NCBI RefSeq assembly: GCF_030077735.1
Contig: NZ_JASJEU010000014.1
Span: 1-64,000 of the forward strand
Source of the DNA: Gordonibacter faecis
GTDB lineage: Bacteria; Actinomycetota; Coriobacteriia; Coriobacteriales; Eggerthellaceae
Direction: 5' to 3'
Length of the DNA stretch: 64,000 bases
Below the pieces are notes generated by a model, which was given only the letters and a program-made list of their open reading frames with translations, was not told the origin of the DNA and searched no databases. This document shows, one piece after another, positions 42,920 through 50,855 of this stretch (within the stretch, counting starts at the first letter, position 1; every line of letters starts with the position of its first letter). Both the position numbers and the translations under genes were made by a program.

Positions 42920-43952
42920 ACGCTACCGCCAGATGATGGAACAGGAAGAACCACCCGCCCACTTGCAAGACGACGTGCTTCTTCGTGTCGCCCAGCTGCG
43001 ACGCGAAGAAGCATCCCGCGACAAGACACCATTCCGAGCGACACGACCCTCAGTCACGCGACGATCTCACACCACAGCGCGACGTCAGCCTGTTCCCCTC
43101 TTAGCGAAACTCGGTGCTGGACTGGCAGCGGCATGCTTGGTTATAGGTGCCATTCTGGTTGCCCCGGTCCTTACATCCCACACACAGTACAGCTCGCTCG
43201 CCGACACGTTTGGCCTGGCTCTTTATGCCAACGCCGACGAGCCGGGACAAGCCGTTGCCATCGCCACTGACGAATCAGGCATCGTGCCGCATGGCGGTAT
43301 GGGTGGCTTCAACGTTTTAACCATCTTGTATGCAGTCAACCTCACGACCGTTGGCGACAACATCGAAACAGTCACCTACAAGCTGGACGGGGAGGATGTA
43401 TGCTTCGAAGTGTACTCCCTTCGCAAGACAGATGTCGGAACGTGGGCACACGATAAAGCCGAACTATCTCAAGAGTTCACCGTCGACTACCATAACCAAC
43501 ATCCCGAAGATTCGTTCCCGCTCATAAACGTTAACGTCGCACCACCCGAAGAGCGAGCTTCCCAAGAGCGGAGGAGCGAACTGCATGACCGTGCCGAAAA
43601 CGCCGACGCAGACGAGCGTGCCGCTATCGACGAAGAACTGCGCGCACTCGAAGCGGAAGATATCGCGCGCGACCAGGCCAATTGGGCTCAATTTGAAAAT
43701 CCTTCCGAACGGGAGAAAGCTTCCACAAAGAATCTTTTCTACGCTGAAGTTGATGCTGCACACAAATTGGAACAAGCAACTCTCATCGTACAAGCAACGT
43801 TTTCTGACGGCAGCGCTGCCGAAAAGCGCTATCGCATAGCCCCCATCGACGATTTCGAATGGACGCTTCTTAAACGCTGGGAAGCTCAGGGGCAACCTGA
43901 AGACGACCCGCGCCTTACTGCGCCTCTGTTTACTATCACCGAACTGGACTAG
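42906..43952 (+). CDS. Putative membrane anti-sigma factor
   Basis: The 348-residue protein has a cytoplasmic N-terminus of about 65 residues. One transmembrane segment follows ('LGAGLAAACLVIGAILVAPVL', residues about 68-88), then an extracytoplasmic domain of about 255 residues. A helical Glu/Arg-rich segment ('ERASQERRSELHDRAENAD') divides that domain. No zinc-binding HxxxCxxC motif is seen. The layout and the overlap with the ECF sigma gene indicate an anti-sigma sensor, like DUF4179-type proteins. AAGGAGG is well placed for the ATG at 42906. Confidence 0.75.
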   Translation: MTDAERYRQMMEQEEPPAHLQDDVLLRVAQLRREEASRDKTPFRATRPSVTRRSHTTARRQPVPLLAKLGAGLAAACLVIGAILVAPVLTSHTQYSSLADTFGLALYANADEPGQAVAIATDESGIVPHGGMGGFNVLTILYAVNLTTVGDNIETVTYKLDGEDVCFEVYSLRKTDVGTWAHDKAELSQEFTVDYHNQHPEDSFPLINVNVAPPEERASQERRSELHDRAENADADERAAIDEELRALEAEDIARDQANWAQFENPSEREKASTKNLFYAEVDAAHKLEQATLIVQATFSDGSAAEKRYRIAPIDDFEWTLLKRWEAQGQPEDDPRLTAPLFTITELD

Positions 43953-43957
43953 ACCCT

Positions 43958-44395
43958 CTAGCGGCCGCGGTGTTTTTGTTTGCGTTTTTGTTGTTTGAGG
44001 GCGAAGCGGCGGGCAATTTCTTCTTGGCGGGCTTCGCGGGATGCTTGCTTGCGCTCATCTTTGTGGGCTTCGTAGGCAGCACTCATGGCTTGCTGGGCTT
44101 TGGTGCCAACACCTGCCTGTTCCACCTGTTTGCGCGCTTCGCGTTGGCGGCGCTTGGGGTTCGCATGCGCAAGAACCGCGAGATGAGCCCCGTCTGTGTC
44201 GTTAAGCATGAGGGCGAAGTTGAGGCTTGCCCAGTGGCGCAGCACGAACTCCTGAATTTCGGTGTCGGTGGGCTCGGTTGCGCCGAAGACGACGCGACAT
44301 GCCCCGTAGCGCTCGGCTTCTCGGTGCTCACAAATGCCGACCCAAAATTGGCCGTCGTGTAGCACGGTCAGCGTAGACGAGGTGATGACCTGCAT
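43958..44395 (-). CDS. yjdF: YjdF-family protein (DUF2992)
   Basis: The 145-residue protein matches YjdF: 'LTVLHDGQFWVGICEHRE', 'ARVVFGATEPTDTEIQEF'-type core, and a basic C-terminal tail ('FALKQQKRKQKHRGR'). Its biochemical function is not established; in Firmicutes the gene is controlled by the yjdF riboswitch that senses azaaromatic compounds. The 5' leader here looks like that riboswitch. GGAGGA precedes the ATG at 44395. It converges with the anti-sigma gene, with only five bases between. Confidence 0.83.
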   Translation of the reverse strand: MQVITSSTLTVLHDGQFWVGICEHREAERYGACRVVFGATEPTDTEIQEFVLRHWASLNFALMLNDTDGAHLAVLAHANPKRRQREARKQVEQAGVGTKAQQAMSAAYEAHKDERKQASREARQEEIARRFALKQQKRKQKHRGR

Positions 44396-44399
44396 GATT

Positions 44400-44535
44400 G
44401 TCCTCCTTTATGTCGATGTGACACGAAGAACGGACAACCAAGGAGGCAGGTTACTGACGAAACCAACGGCGCACGCATGCGCCAGCGGCTTCGCGCCCGG
44501 ACTACCAACCGGGCCGTGTTTTCATCTTCGCACAC
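44400..44535 (-). promoter_or_regulatory. Structured leader, probable yjdF riboswitch
   Basis: On the minus strand the leader reads GAAAACACGG, a hairpin GCCCGG-TTGGTAGT-CCGGGC, GCGAAGCC, a second hairpin GGCGCA-TGCG-TGCGCC, then GGTTTCGTCAGTAACC and the ribosome-binding site. Position directly before yjdF and the alternation of single-stranded conserved-looking blocks with stems support the yjdF class. I cannot run a covariance search. A TACTAT -10-like box lies just upstream (about 44538-44543). Confidence 0.6.
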
Positions 44536-44709
44536 GCATAGTAGCACATAACGGCTGCTGCTATCGGGAGCGATACGCTGGGTGCTGCGTGCAACTTGGG
44601 TGGCTGCGGGTGCAACTGGGGGCGTGCGGGGTTGCGCGGGAGTGCGGGTGTTCGCCATACTGGTTGCGTTGGCCAACTCATCTGCCCACTTCAACCTGAA
44701 GGCATCATC

Positions 44710-45147
44710 ATGCATGTAACCATTAACGAAGACCCCACGCTTGACGACGTGGAAGTGAGCATCACCGCACCGCGCATCGACGAGCGCGTGCAGCACATTG
44801 TCGCCAACTTGAGCGCGTTCGACCGCGTGCTCACCGGCGAGCACGACGGCGCGACGTACCGCCTTGATATCAAGGATGTGTGCTATGCCGAAACGGTTGA
44901 TGGCCGCACGTTTCTCTACACGAAAAGCGCGGTGTACCAAACGCCGCTCCGTCTCTATGAGCTGGAGGACAAGCTGGCCGGCACCGAGTTTGTACGCGCC
45001 TCAAAGCAGCTGCTTGTGAACTTCGACCACGTGAAAGCCATCCGGCCTGCGCCGGGCGCGCGGCTCCAGTTGGTGCTGAGCAACGGCGAAAGCGTTATTG
45101 TCTCGCGCCAGTATGCGCCGCATATCAAGCGCAAGCTGGGCTTATAG
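44710..45147 (+). CDS. LytTR-domain DNA-binding regulator
   Basis: The 145-residue protein is a stand-alone LytTR regulator with no receiver domain. A short N-terminal region is followed by the LytTR fold ('YRLDIKDVCYAETVDGRTFLYT', 'FVRASKQLLVNFDHVKAIRP', 'VSRQYAPHIKRKL'). The ATG at 44710 is chosen over earlier alternatives because the family begins here; CTGAAGG is the upstream signal. It is followed by a DUF3021 membrane protein gene. Such LytTR plus membrane-inhibitor pairs act as two-part regulatory systems, as in HdrRM/BrsRM of streptococci. Confidence 0.88.
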   Translation: MHVTINEDPTLDDVEVSITAPRIDERVQHIVANLSAFDRVLTGEHDGATYRLDIKDVCYAETVDGRTFLYTKSAVYQTPLRLYELEDKLAGTEFVRASKQLLVNFDHVKAIRPAPGARLQLVLSNGESVIVSRQYAPHIKRKLGL

Positions 45148-45199
45148 CGTCCACTTACCTCACCATCCCCTCTCCGTCCTTTCCTCAAAGGAGCATCCT

Positions 45200-45640
45200 A
45201 TGAAAACGTTCATCAAGCGCTTTGCCCTCACCACCTGCGTCCTCTTCACCATCTTCATGCTGGCGAGCCTGCCTATGGGCTATTACTTCGCGAACCTCTC
45301 CGGAGCCGACACGCAGGGCCTCACCATTTCACTGACGCTGCTTATTGCGTGTGCGGGGCTCGCCTTCTTGCAAGGCCTGTGGTTCAGCGGCTTCATCATC
45401 AAGAAGCTGGCGTATCCACTGCGCCTTACCGGGTTCGCTATCACGGCCGCTGCCATGCTGTTTGCCTGTGGCTGGTTCGGCGGCTGGTTTCCTCACGAAA
45501 TAGAAGTGGTCGTGTCGTTCTTACTTGAGTTCGTCGCTATCTTCGCGCTGGCTACCATAGGCTACGGCATCTACTTCAAGAAAACTGCCGGCAGCTACGA
45601 CAAAGCCCTCGAACGCTACCGCGAACAAAACCGCAAGTAG
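45200..45640 (+). CDS. DUF3021 membrane protein
   Basis: The 146-residue protein has four hydrophobic segments ('FALTTCVLFTIFMLASLPMG', 'ISLTLLIACAGLAFLQGLW', 'LRLTGFAITAAAMLFACGW', 'VSFLLEFVAIFALATIGYG') and a basic tail. That is the DUF3021 layout. The start at 45200 follows AAAGGAG; in-frame sequence upstream belongs to the LytTR end. It probably holds the LytTR regulator inactive until a membrane signal is received. Confidence 0.85.
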   Translation: MKTFIKRFALTTCVLFTIFMLASLPMGYYFANLSGADTQGLTISLTLLIACAGLAFLQGLWFSGFIIKKLAYPLRLTGFAITAAAMLFACGWFGGWFPHEIEVVVSFLLEFVAIFALATIGYGIYFKKTAGSYDKALERYREQNRK

Positions 45641-45650
45641 CACGCCGCTC

Positions 45651-45691
45651 CCCCCTTGCGCGCCGGGCTGCCAACCAGGCACGCAAGGGGG
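45651..45691 (+). terminator. Terminator-like hairpin after DUF3021
   Basis: CCCCCTTGCG (45651-45660) pairs perfectly with CGCAAGGGGG (45682-45691), right after the stop. A U tract is absent. Confidence 0.55.
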
Positions 45692-45884
45692 CTTGACTCG
45701 TGACGAGATTTCTCACACGCGTGTGCCCCAACCAGGCACGATTTCCTGTTCGAAATGACAAAACATGAAAGATCTTGCTGGTTGTGTCATCTCGAATTGG
45801 GCGTCATGCAGGTTTCAGGGGGCATGCGTATGAGAGATCTCGGTACGGCAGAAGTCCTCTCTCGCAGAGGTTGTCAAGCCTACC

Positions 45885-46310
45885 TCACTCCACCGCAAAG
45901 TCCTCGGAGTTGAAGTTGGTGTAGTAGCGGCCGGTTTGGGCGGTGAAGCGGAGGACGCAGTAGTCGGGGTCGGTGATGCCGAGCGAGTAGTAGGTAGTGT
46001 CGCCTTCGCGCCAGATGCGTTCTTTTGTGGCAGCATCCTCGAGCACCTCCATGGTGCCTTTCAGCATGACACCGCGGAAGAAGCGGCGGTCAACGAAGTA
46101 GATACACGCCTGGGGATGCGCCCGGTAGTGCGCAACGCGCATAGACGAGGTGTTTGTCGTGAAATAGAACGTGCGAATACCCTCGCGCTCGCGCGGTGGC
46201 AGCATAGCCTTGATCTCGGGAAAGCCGTCCGCATCCACCGCCCCGATGAACGAAGTGTTCTGGTGATCAATGAGATTCCCGATGGTCTGTTCCGGGTCGC
46301 GCATCGTCAT
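45885..46310 (-). CDS. Pyridoxamine 5'-phosphate oxidase-like flavin-binding protein
   Basis: The 141-residue protein has the split-barrel flavin fold of the PNPOx-like/general stress protein 26 group ('DGFPEIKAMLPP', 'FYFTTNTSSMRVAHYRAHP', 'IYFVDRRFFRGVMLKG'). It probably binds FMN or F420 and acts as a small reductase, not as true PdxH. The start at 46310 has GGAAGGGAGG upstream. It is expressed from a strong promoter with an overlapping inverted repeat and is divergent from the SDR gene. Confidence 0.82.
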   Translation of the reverse strand: MTMRDPEQTIGNLIDHQNTSFIGAVDADGFPEIKAMLPPREREGIRTFYFTTNTSSMRVAHYRAHPQACIYFVDRRFFRGVMLKGTMEVLEDAATKERIWREGDTTYYSLGITDPDYCVLRFTAQTGRYYTNFNSEDFAVE

Positions 46311-46340
46311 GGGCGGCCTCCCTTCCACGTGTAGTATTTA

Positions 46341-46379
46341 GTATCATAGTACTCTATCATACGAACATTTGTTTGTCAA
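46341..46379 (-). promoter_or_regulatory. Promoter with operator-like inverted repeat
   Basis: On the minus strand -35 TTGACA (46374-46379) and -10 TAGAGT (46351-46356) are 17 bases apart. An inverted repeat GTATCATAG / CTATCATAC (46341-46349 and 46354-46362; 8 of 9 paired) overlaps the -10, a repressor-type arrangement. No regulator gene is adjacent. Confidence 0.65.
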
Positions 46380-46581
46380 TGAAACCACCCAGAATTCAGC
46401 CCCACACATCGCCCCGCCGCCTGCCGATGGGCGTGTGCCGTGCGTGACGGTTCGCCTACCGCTGGCCCGGGCGACCTTACAACGGCAGCCGTCCATGCTA
46501 TTATTTTCTCGGTAATAGTAACGTGTCTCAATAAGCTGTCGGGACCGCCCCTCGGGGATCCCGCACGAAAGGAAGGACCGC

Positions 46582-47361
46582 ATGGGCATCTACGTCATCA
46601 CCGGCGCGTCAAGCGGCATCGGCGCGAAGACGGCCGAAATCCTGCGCGAGCGAGGCCACGAAGTGGTCAACATCGACCTGCACGACGGCGATATCAACGC
46701 GAACCTCGCCACCAAAGAAGGCCGCGCCGGCGCGCTTGCCGAACTGCACGAGCGCTACCCCGACGGCATTGACGCCATGATCTGCAACGCCGGCGTGTCG
46801 GGCGGCAAGGTGCCCATCTCGCTCATCATCTCGCTGAACTACTTCGGCGCCACCGAAATGGCGCGCGGCGCGTTCGACCTCCTGGAGAAAAAGGGCGGCA
46901 GCTGCGTGGTCACCTCGTCGAACTCCATCGCGCAGGGCGCGGCACGCATGGACGTAGCCGGCATGCTAAACAACTCCCCCGACGAAGATCGCATCCTTGA
47001 GCTGGTGAAAGACGTCGACCCCGCCATCGGGCATGTATACTACGCCTCCACCAAGTACGCGCTCGCCCGCTGGGTGCGCCGCATGAGTCCGGACTGGGGT
47101 TCGCGCGGTGTGCGCCTGAACGCCGTCGCGCCCGGCAACGTGCGCACCGCCATGACGGCGAACATGCTGCCTGAACAGCGCGCCGCCATGGAAGCTATTC
47201 CCGTGCCCACGCACTTCGGCGAAGAGCCGCTTATGGACCCCATTGAGATTGCGAACGTCATGGCGTTCGTCGCATCGCACGAGGCCAGCGGCCTGAACGG
47301 CGTGGTCCTGTTCGTGGACGGCGGCACCGACGCCCTGCTCAATTCCGAGAAAGTTTACTAG
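46582..47361 (+). CDS. Short-chain dehydrogenase resembling 3-alpha-hydroxysteroid dehydrogenase
   Basis: The 259-residue enzyme has the NAD(P)-binding 'TGASSGIG' (residues 7-14), 'NAG' (69-71), catalytic Tyr154 and Lys158 ('YYASTK') and a Ser near 113. 'NYFGATE', 'GVRLNAVAPG' and the C-terminal 'VDGGTDALLN' resemble the 3-alpha-hydroxysteroid dehydrogenase/carbonyl reductase of Comamonas. Asp32 after the second strand suggests NAD(H) preference. GAAAGGAAGG precedes the ATG. An NTF2-like gene follows after 9 bases. Steroid or bile-acid oxidation is plausible for a gut Eggerthellaceae member, but is inferred. Confidence 0.82.
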   Translation: MGIYVITGASSGIGAKTAEILRERGHEVVNIDLHDGDINANLATKEGRAGALAELHERYPDGIDAMICNAGVSGGKVPISLIISLNYFGATEMARGAFDLLEKKGGSCVVTSSNSIAQGAARMDVAGMLNNSPDEDRILELVKDVDPAIGHVYYASTKYALARWVRRMSPDWGSRGVRLNAVAPGNVRTAMTANMLPEQRAAMEAIPVPTHFGEEPLMDPIEIANVMAFVASHEASGLNGVVLFVDGGTDALLNSEKVY

Positions 47362-47370
47362 GAGGCAGCC

Positions 47371-47718
47371 ATGGTTATCAACGATTTCGTCGCCGCGATG
47401 CAGGCCAAAGATCACAAGGCGCTGGCCGCGTGCTTCACCGAGGAATGCCGCCTGTTCGATTACTGCCCGTCGGTGGTCAAGCGCCAGAACTCGTTTCTGT
47501 ACGGCCGCAACGCCATTGAGATGTTCTTCCACAACAAGTTCACGTTCGGCGGTTTCGGCATGCTGGATCCGCGCGTGGTGAACGAGCGCACCGTCAACTT
47601 CTACGCCGACTACAACGGCACAGTGATTCACGCGCTTGCCCAGGTGGAGAACTGCAACGACGGCGCGTGCAGCCTGGATAACAGCCTCATTCAGGAACTG
47701 GTTATCCGCCCAGCGTAA
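47371..47718 (+). CDS. NTF2-like (SnoaL/ketosteroid isomerase superfamily) protein
   Basis: The 115-residue protein has the cone-shaped NTF2 fold pattern: N-terminal helices 'NDFVAAMQAKDHKALAACF', 'GRNAIEMFFHNKF', then four strands ending 'SLIQELVIRP'. The superfamily includes ketosteroid isomerase and the bile-acid dehydratase BaiE; no catalytic pair can be assigned with certainty here. It is 9 bases after the SDR gene (TAGGAGG as its ribosome-binding site), so the two act in one pathway, possibly on a steroid-like substrate. Confidence 0.75.
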   Translation: MVINDFVAAMQAKDHKALAACFTEECRLFDYCPSVVKRQNSFLYGRNAIEMFFHNKFTFGGFGMLDPRVVNERTVNFYADYNGTVIHALAQVENCNDGACSLDNSLIQELVIRPA

Positions 47719-47747
47719 CGGCCGCGCACGCCACAGCGCGCAGGTAT

Positions 47748-47787
47748 AAACAACGGGCGGCCGCATTTGCGACCGCCCGTTTTGTTG
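47748..47787. terminator. Bidirectional intrinsic terminator
   Basis: AACGGGCGGCCGC-ATTT-GCGACCGCCCGTT with TTTTGTT on the plus side lies between convergent genes. Confidence 0.85.
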
Positions 47788-48087
47788 CTATTCCGCCTTT
47801 TCAGATGCGTAGAACGTGGCTTCGTCGAACACGTCGGTGATCGATTTGCCATCCGCGAAGGGAAGCGCCAAGAACTCGCTCACCGTCGGGACCAGTTCGC
47901 TGGCATCAACGTAATGGCCCTTGTCATTGAACGTCTCCGTGTCCTGCGCGCGCCAGTATCGGTCGTTCACATCGGTGAGGTAGTACGTTTTGCCACCGAC
48001 TTCCATGTACACCGAGTGCTTGGCGTGCAGGTAGACCGGCAGCTCCTCGAAGGATACGTCGAGTGCCTCCGCTGCTTTCGTTCCCAT
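47788..48087 (-). CDS. Conserved-looking hypothetical protein, 99 aa
   Basis: I do not recognise this family. The 99-residue acidic protein has no signal, membrane segment or metal motif; aromatic residues cluster in 'KTYYLTDVNDRYWRAQD'. AAGGAAAGGGG precedes the ATG at 48087 at a good distance, and a terminator follows, which supports a real gene. It forms its own unit between the NTF2-like gene and metH. Confidence 0.65.
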   Translation of the reverse strand: MGTKAAEALDVSFEELPVYLHAKHSVYMEVGGKTYYLTDVNDRYWRAQDTETFNDKGHYVDASELVPTVSEFLALPFADGKSITDVFDEATFYASEKAE

Positions 48088-48248
48088 AGCGGACCCCTTT
48101 CCTTGGGCTTAACCTTGTCGCCTATCATAGCAAGAACTACCCCGCGATGCACCCGGAAAACCAGAACGATGCCAACCTTCTGCGAAAAGCGGGAGAAAGT
48201 TGAGCGCGGCGGCGTGTTTTTGTGGCGAACGGCGGCCTTTTTGGTGCT

Positions 48249-50855
48249 TTACGCGCGCGTGGCGAAGAACCGCTCGGCGATGCGCGCGGCCTCGGCGGCG
48301 TCCTTGCCGTAGTAGTCCGCCCCAATTTCGTGCGCATACTCGGAGGTGAGCACGGCACCGCCCACAAACACGCGCACATCCGGCACCTGCTCGTGCAGCA
48401 GCTGCACGGTGCGCTCCATGGCCCGCACCGTGGTGGTCATGAGCGCCGAGAGGCCCACAAGGCGCACGCTGTGTTCGCGCACCGCCTGTACCACCTGTTC
48501 AGGGGCCACATCGCGCCCGAGGTCTATCACGCGGTAGCCGTAGTTTTCCAGCAGCATGCGCACGATGTTCTTGCCGATGTCGTGGATGTCGCCCTGCACG
48601 GTGGCAAGCACGATGGCTTTGTCGTTGTCGATAGGCGCGGCGTCGCCCATGCGGGCGCGCACCACGTCGAAGCCGGCCTTGACCGCCTCGGCCGAAGCCA
48701 TGAGCTGGGGCAAGAAGAACGCGCCGCTGTCGAAGCGCTCCCCCACCACGTCGAGCGCGGGGATGAACACGCCGTCGATGAGGTCGAGCGGGTCGTGGTT
48801 CGCCAGAAGGCGCTCGGTGGCGGCCGTCATGGGAGCCTTGCGGCCGGTGAGGATGAGGTGCACCATTGCGCGCACGTCGTCCGCCGCGTCGGCGAGCGCG
48901 GTCGGGAGGGGGAAGGGGTCGGCGCTGGCTGCGGGCGCGGGGGCGCTGTCGCACCGCACGGGATCCTTCGACTCCGCGCTGCGCTCGCTCGGGCTGGCGG
49001 AGGGGGAAGCGGCTGGTGCCGCGTAGGGGTCGGGGGCGGTGGCGTAGTGTTCGACGAAGGCGGCGGAGCCTGCGTCCTGACCGCTCAACACCTGCCAGGT
49101 GGCAACTGTGTCGCGGTAGCGGGCGGAAAGCGGGTTCAGGATGGGCAGGTCGAGGCCCGAGGCCAGGGCGGCGGCCAAAAATGTTGCGTTCACCAGGCCG
49201 CGTTGTGGCAGGCCGAAACTCACATTCGACACGCCCAGCTCCGTGCGCACACCGAGGCGTTCCTTCACGAGGCGCACGGCGCGCAGCGTTTCGCGCACCT
49301 CGTCCTGGTTGGTGGCGGCGGCCATCACCAGGCAGTCGATGACGATGTCCGCGCGCGGAATGCCCTGCGCCTCCGCGGCGGCCACAATGCGCTCGGCCGC
49401 GCGCAGGCGTCCCTCGGCGGTGGGCGGGATGCCGTCCTCATCAAGCGTGAGGCCCACCACGGCGCAGCCGTACTTCTTCACGAGGGGCAACACGGCCTCC
49501 AAGCTGGAGCGTTTCGCGTTCACGGAGTTCACGAGCGGCTTGCCGGCGTAGCAGCGCACGGCGGCTTCCACGGCCGCGGGGTCGCTTGAGTCAATTTGCA
49601 GCGGTAGCGTGACCGTGGCCTGCAACCGCTCGATAGCCTCTGCAAGCGCGGCGGGCTCGTCGAGTTCCGGCAGCCCCACGTTTACATCCAAAATGCCGGC
49701 GCCGGCTTCTTGCTGCGCCACCGCCTCGCCCACCAGGTGGTCGTAGTCGCCCGCCTTGAGCGCGGCGCGCAACTTCGGCTTGCCCGTGGGATTGATGCGC
49801 TCCCCCACCACGACCACGTCCGACGAGCCCTGCGGCAGCACGACCGCCTCCTGCGCGCTCGTGACCACGAAGGCATCCGGCATCGCGCGTGGCACGGGCG
49901 TACGGCCCGCCACCAACTTCGCAAGTTCTTCCACGAAGGCGGGCGTAGTGCCGCAGCAGCCGCCCACTACGCTCACACCCGCATCAATAATGCGGCTCAT
50001 AACCTCGGCAAACGCAGCCGGTTCCACGTCGTACACCGTGCGACCATCCACGAGGCGCGGCAGGCCTGCATTCGGCCGCACCACTACAGGACAGCGGGCG
50101 AAGCGCAGAAGCTCGTGCGCCACCGGTTCCAACTCTTCCGGCCCGAGCGAGCAGTTCACGCCCACCACATTCACGCCGAGCGCCGAAAGCGTGGCCGCCG
50201 CCACGGTAGGCGACGTGCCCAAAAACGTGCGGCCATCCTCGCCAAAGGTAAGGGAAGCGAATACGGGCAGGTCAGAGTGCTCCTTAGCCGCCAGTACCGC
50301 CGCCTTGGCCTCGCGCAGGTCGGTCATAGTTTCAATGAGCACGATATCGCAGCCCGCGTCCACTACCGCGCGCACCTGTTCAGCGAACACTTCATACGCC
50401 TCTTCGAACGAGAGCGTGCCAAGCGGCTCCAAAAGCGCGCCGATGGGCCCGAGTCCCCCCGCCACGTAGCGGGCGCCCGCCGCGCGCGCGTTGGCGGCGG
50501 CCGCGCGATACACGTCAGCCACCGAGGTGCGGCCCGCCAACTTGTGCGCGTTCGCGCTGAACGTGTTGGTGGTGATCATCTCCGCGCCGGCAGCCACGTA
50601 GCTTGCATGGATGGCCGTGATGGCTTCCGGGTCGCTGAAGTTCAGCAGGTCGGGCAATTCGCCGTGCGCCGTGAGGCCCTGGGCTTGCAGCAGCGTTCCC
50701 ATGGCGCCGTCCTGCACGAGAAAGTCCTGGCCGCGCAACACGCGCTCCAAATGCGCGTCAGCGATGCGCAGGCCAGCAAGGGGGTCGGGCAGCTGCCCCT
50801 CGGGCGCGCTCGCGTTCGGCGTGGCGGCGTGTGGGCAGGTAGACGAATTATCCAT
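48249..50855 (-). CDS. metH: Cobalamin-dependent methionine synthase, lacking the activation domain
   Basis: The 868-residue enzyme has the homocysteine methyltransferase domain (zinc ligands in 'GVNCS' and 'GGCCGTTP') and the methyltetrahydrofolate-binding domain. The cobalamin cap and Rossmann domains follow, with the cobalt-ligating His758 in 'GDIHDIG'. It ends after the B12 domain; the activation domain is a separate protein encoded just upstream. The ATG at 50855 has AAGGAAGGAC before it and overlaps the previous stop by 8 bases. The Pro/Ala-rich linker at about residues 605-655 contains 'SAESKDPVRC', encoded by a dispersed intergenic repeat. It makes methionine with methyl groups from the MetF product. 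Confidence 0.92.
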   Translation of the reverse strand: MDNSSTCPHAATPNASAPEGQLPDPLAGLRIADAHLERVLRGQDFLVQDGAMGTLLQAQGLTAHGELPDLLNFSDPEAITAIHASYVAAGAEMITTNTFSANAHKLAGRTSVADVYRAAAANARAAGARYVAGGLGPIGALLEPLGTLSFEEAYEVFAEQVRAVVDAGCDIVLIETMTDLREAKAAVLAAKEHSDLPVFASLTFGEDGRTFLGTSPTVAAATLSALGVNVVGVNCSLGPEELEPVAHELLRFARCPVVVRPNAGLPRLVDGRTVYDVEPAAFAEVMSRIIDAGVSVVGGCCGTTPAFVEELAKLVAGRTPVPRAMPDAFVVTSAQEAVVLPQGSSDVVVVGERINPTGKPKLRAALKAGDYDHLVGEAVAQQEAGAGILDVNVGLPELDEPAALAEAIERLQATVTLPLQIDSSDPAAVEAAVRCYAGKPLVNSVNAKRSSLEAVLPLVKKYGCAVVGLTLDEDGIPPTAEGRLRAAERIVAAAEAQGIPRADIVIDCLVMAAATNQDEVRETLRAVRLVKERLGVRTELGVSNVSFGLPQRGLVNATFLAAALASGLDLPILNPLSARYRDTVATWQVLSGQDAGSAAFVEHYATAPDPYAAPAASPSASPSERSAESKDPVRCDSAPAPAASADPFPLPTALADAADDVRAMVHLILTGRKAPMTAATERLLANHDPLDLIDGVFIPALDVVGERFDSGAFFLPQLMASAEAVKAGFDVVRARMGDAAPIDNDKAIVLATVQGDIHDIGKNIVRMLLENYGYRVIDLGRDVAPEQVVQAVREHSVRLVGLSALMTTTVRAMERTVQLLHEQVPDVRVFVGGAVLTSEYAHEIGADYYGKDAAEAARIAERFFATRA
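48954..48979. repeat. Dispersed repeat inside the metH linker
   Basis: Twenty-six bases identical to 50-75 at the start of the window. It lies in frame in the low-complexity linker between folate and B12 domains, near residues 626-634. Confidence 0.8.
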
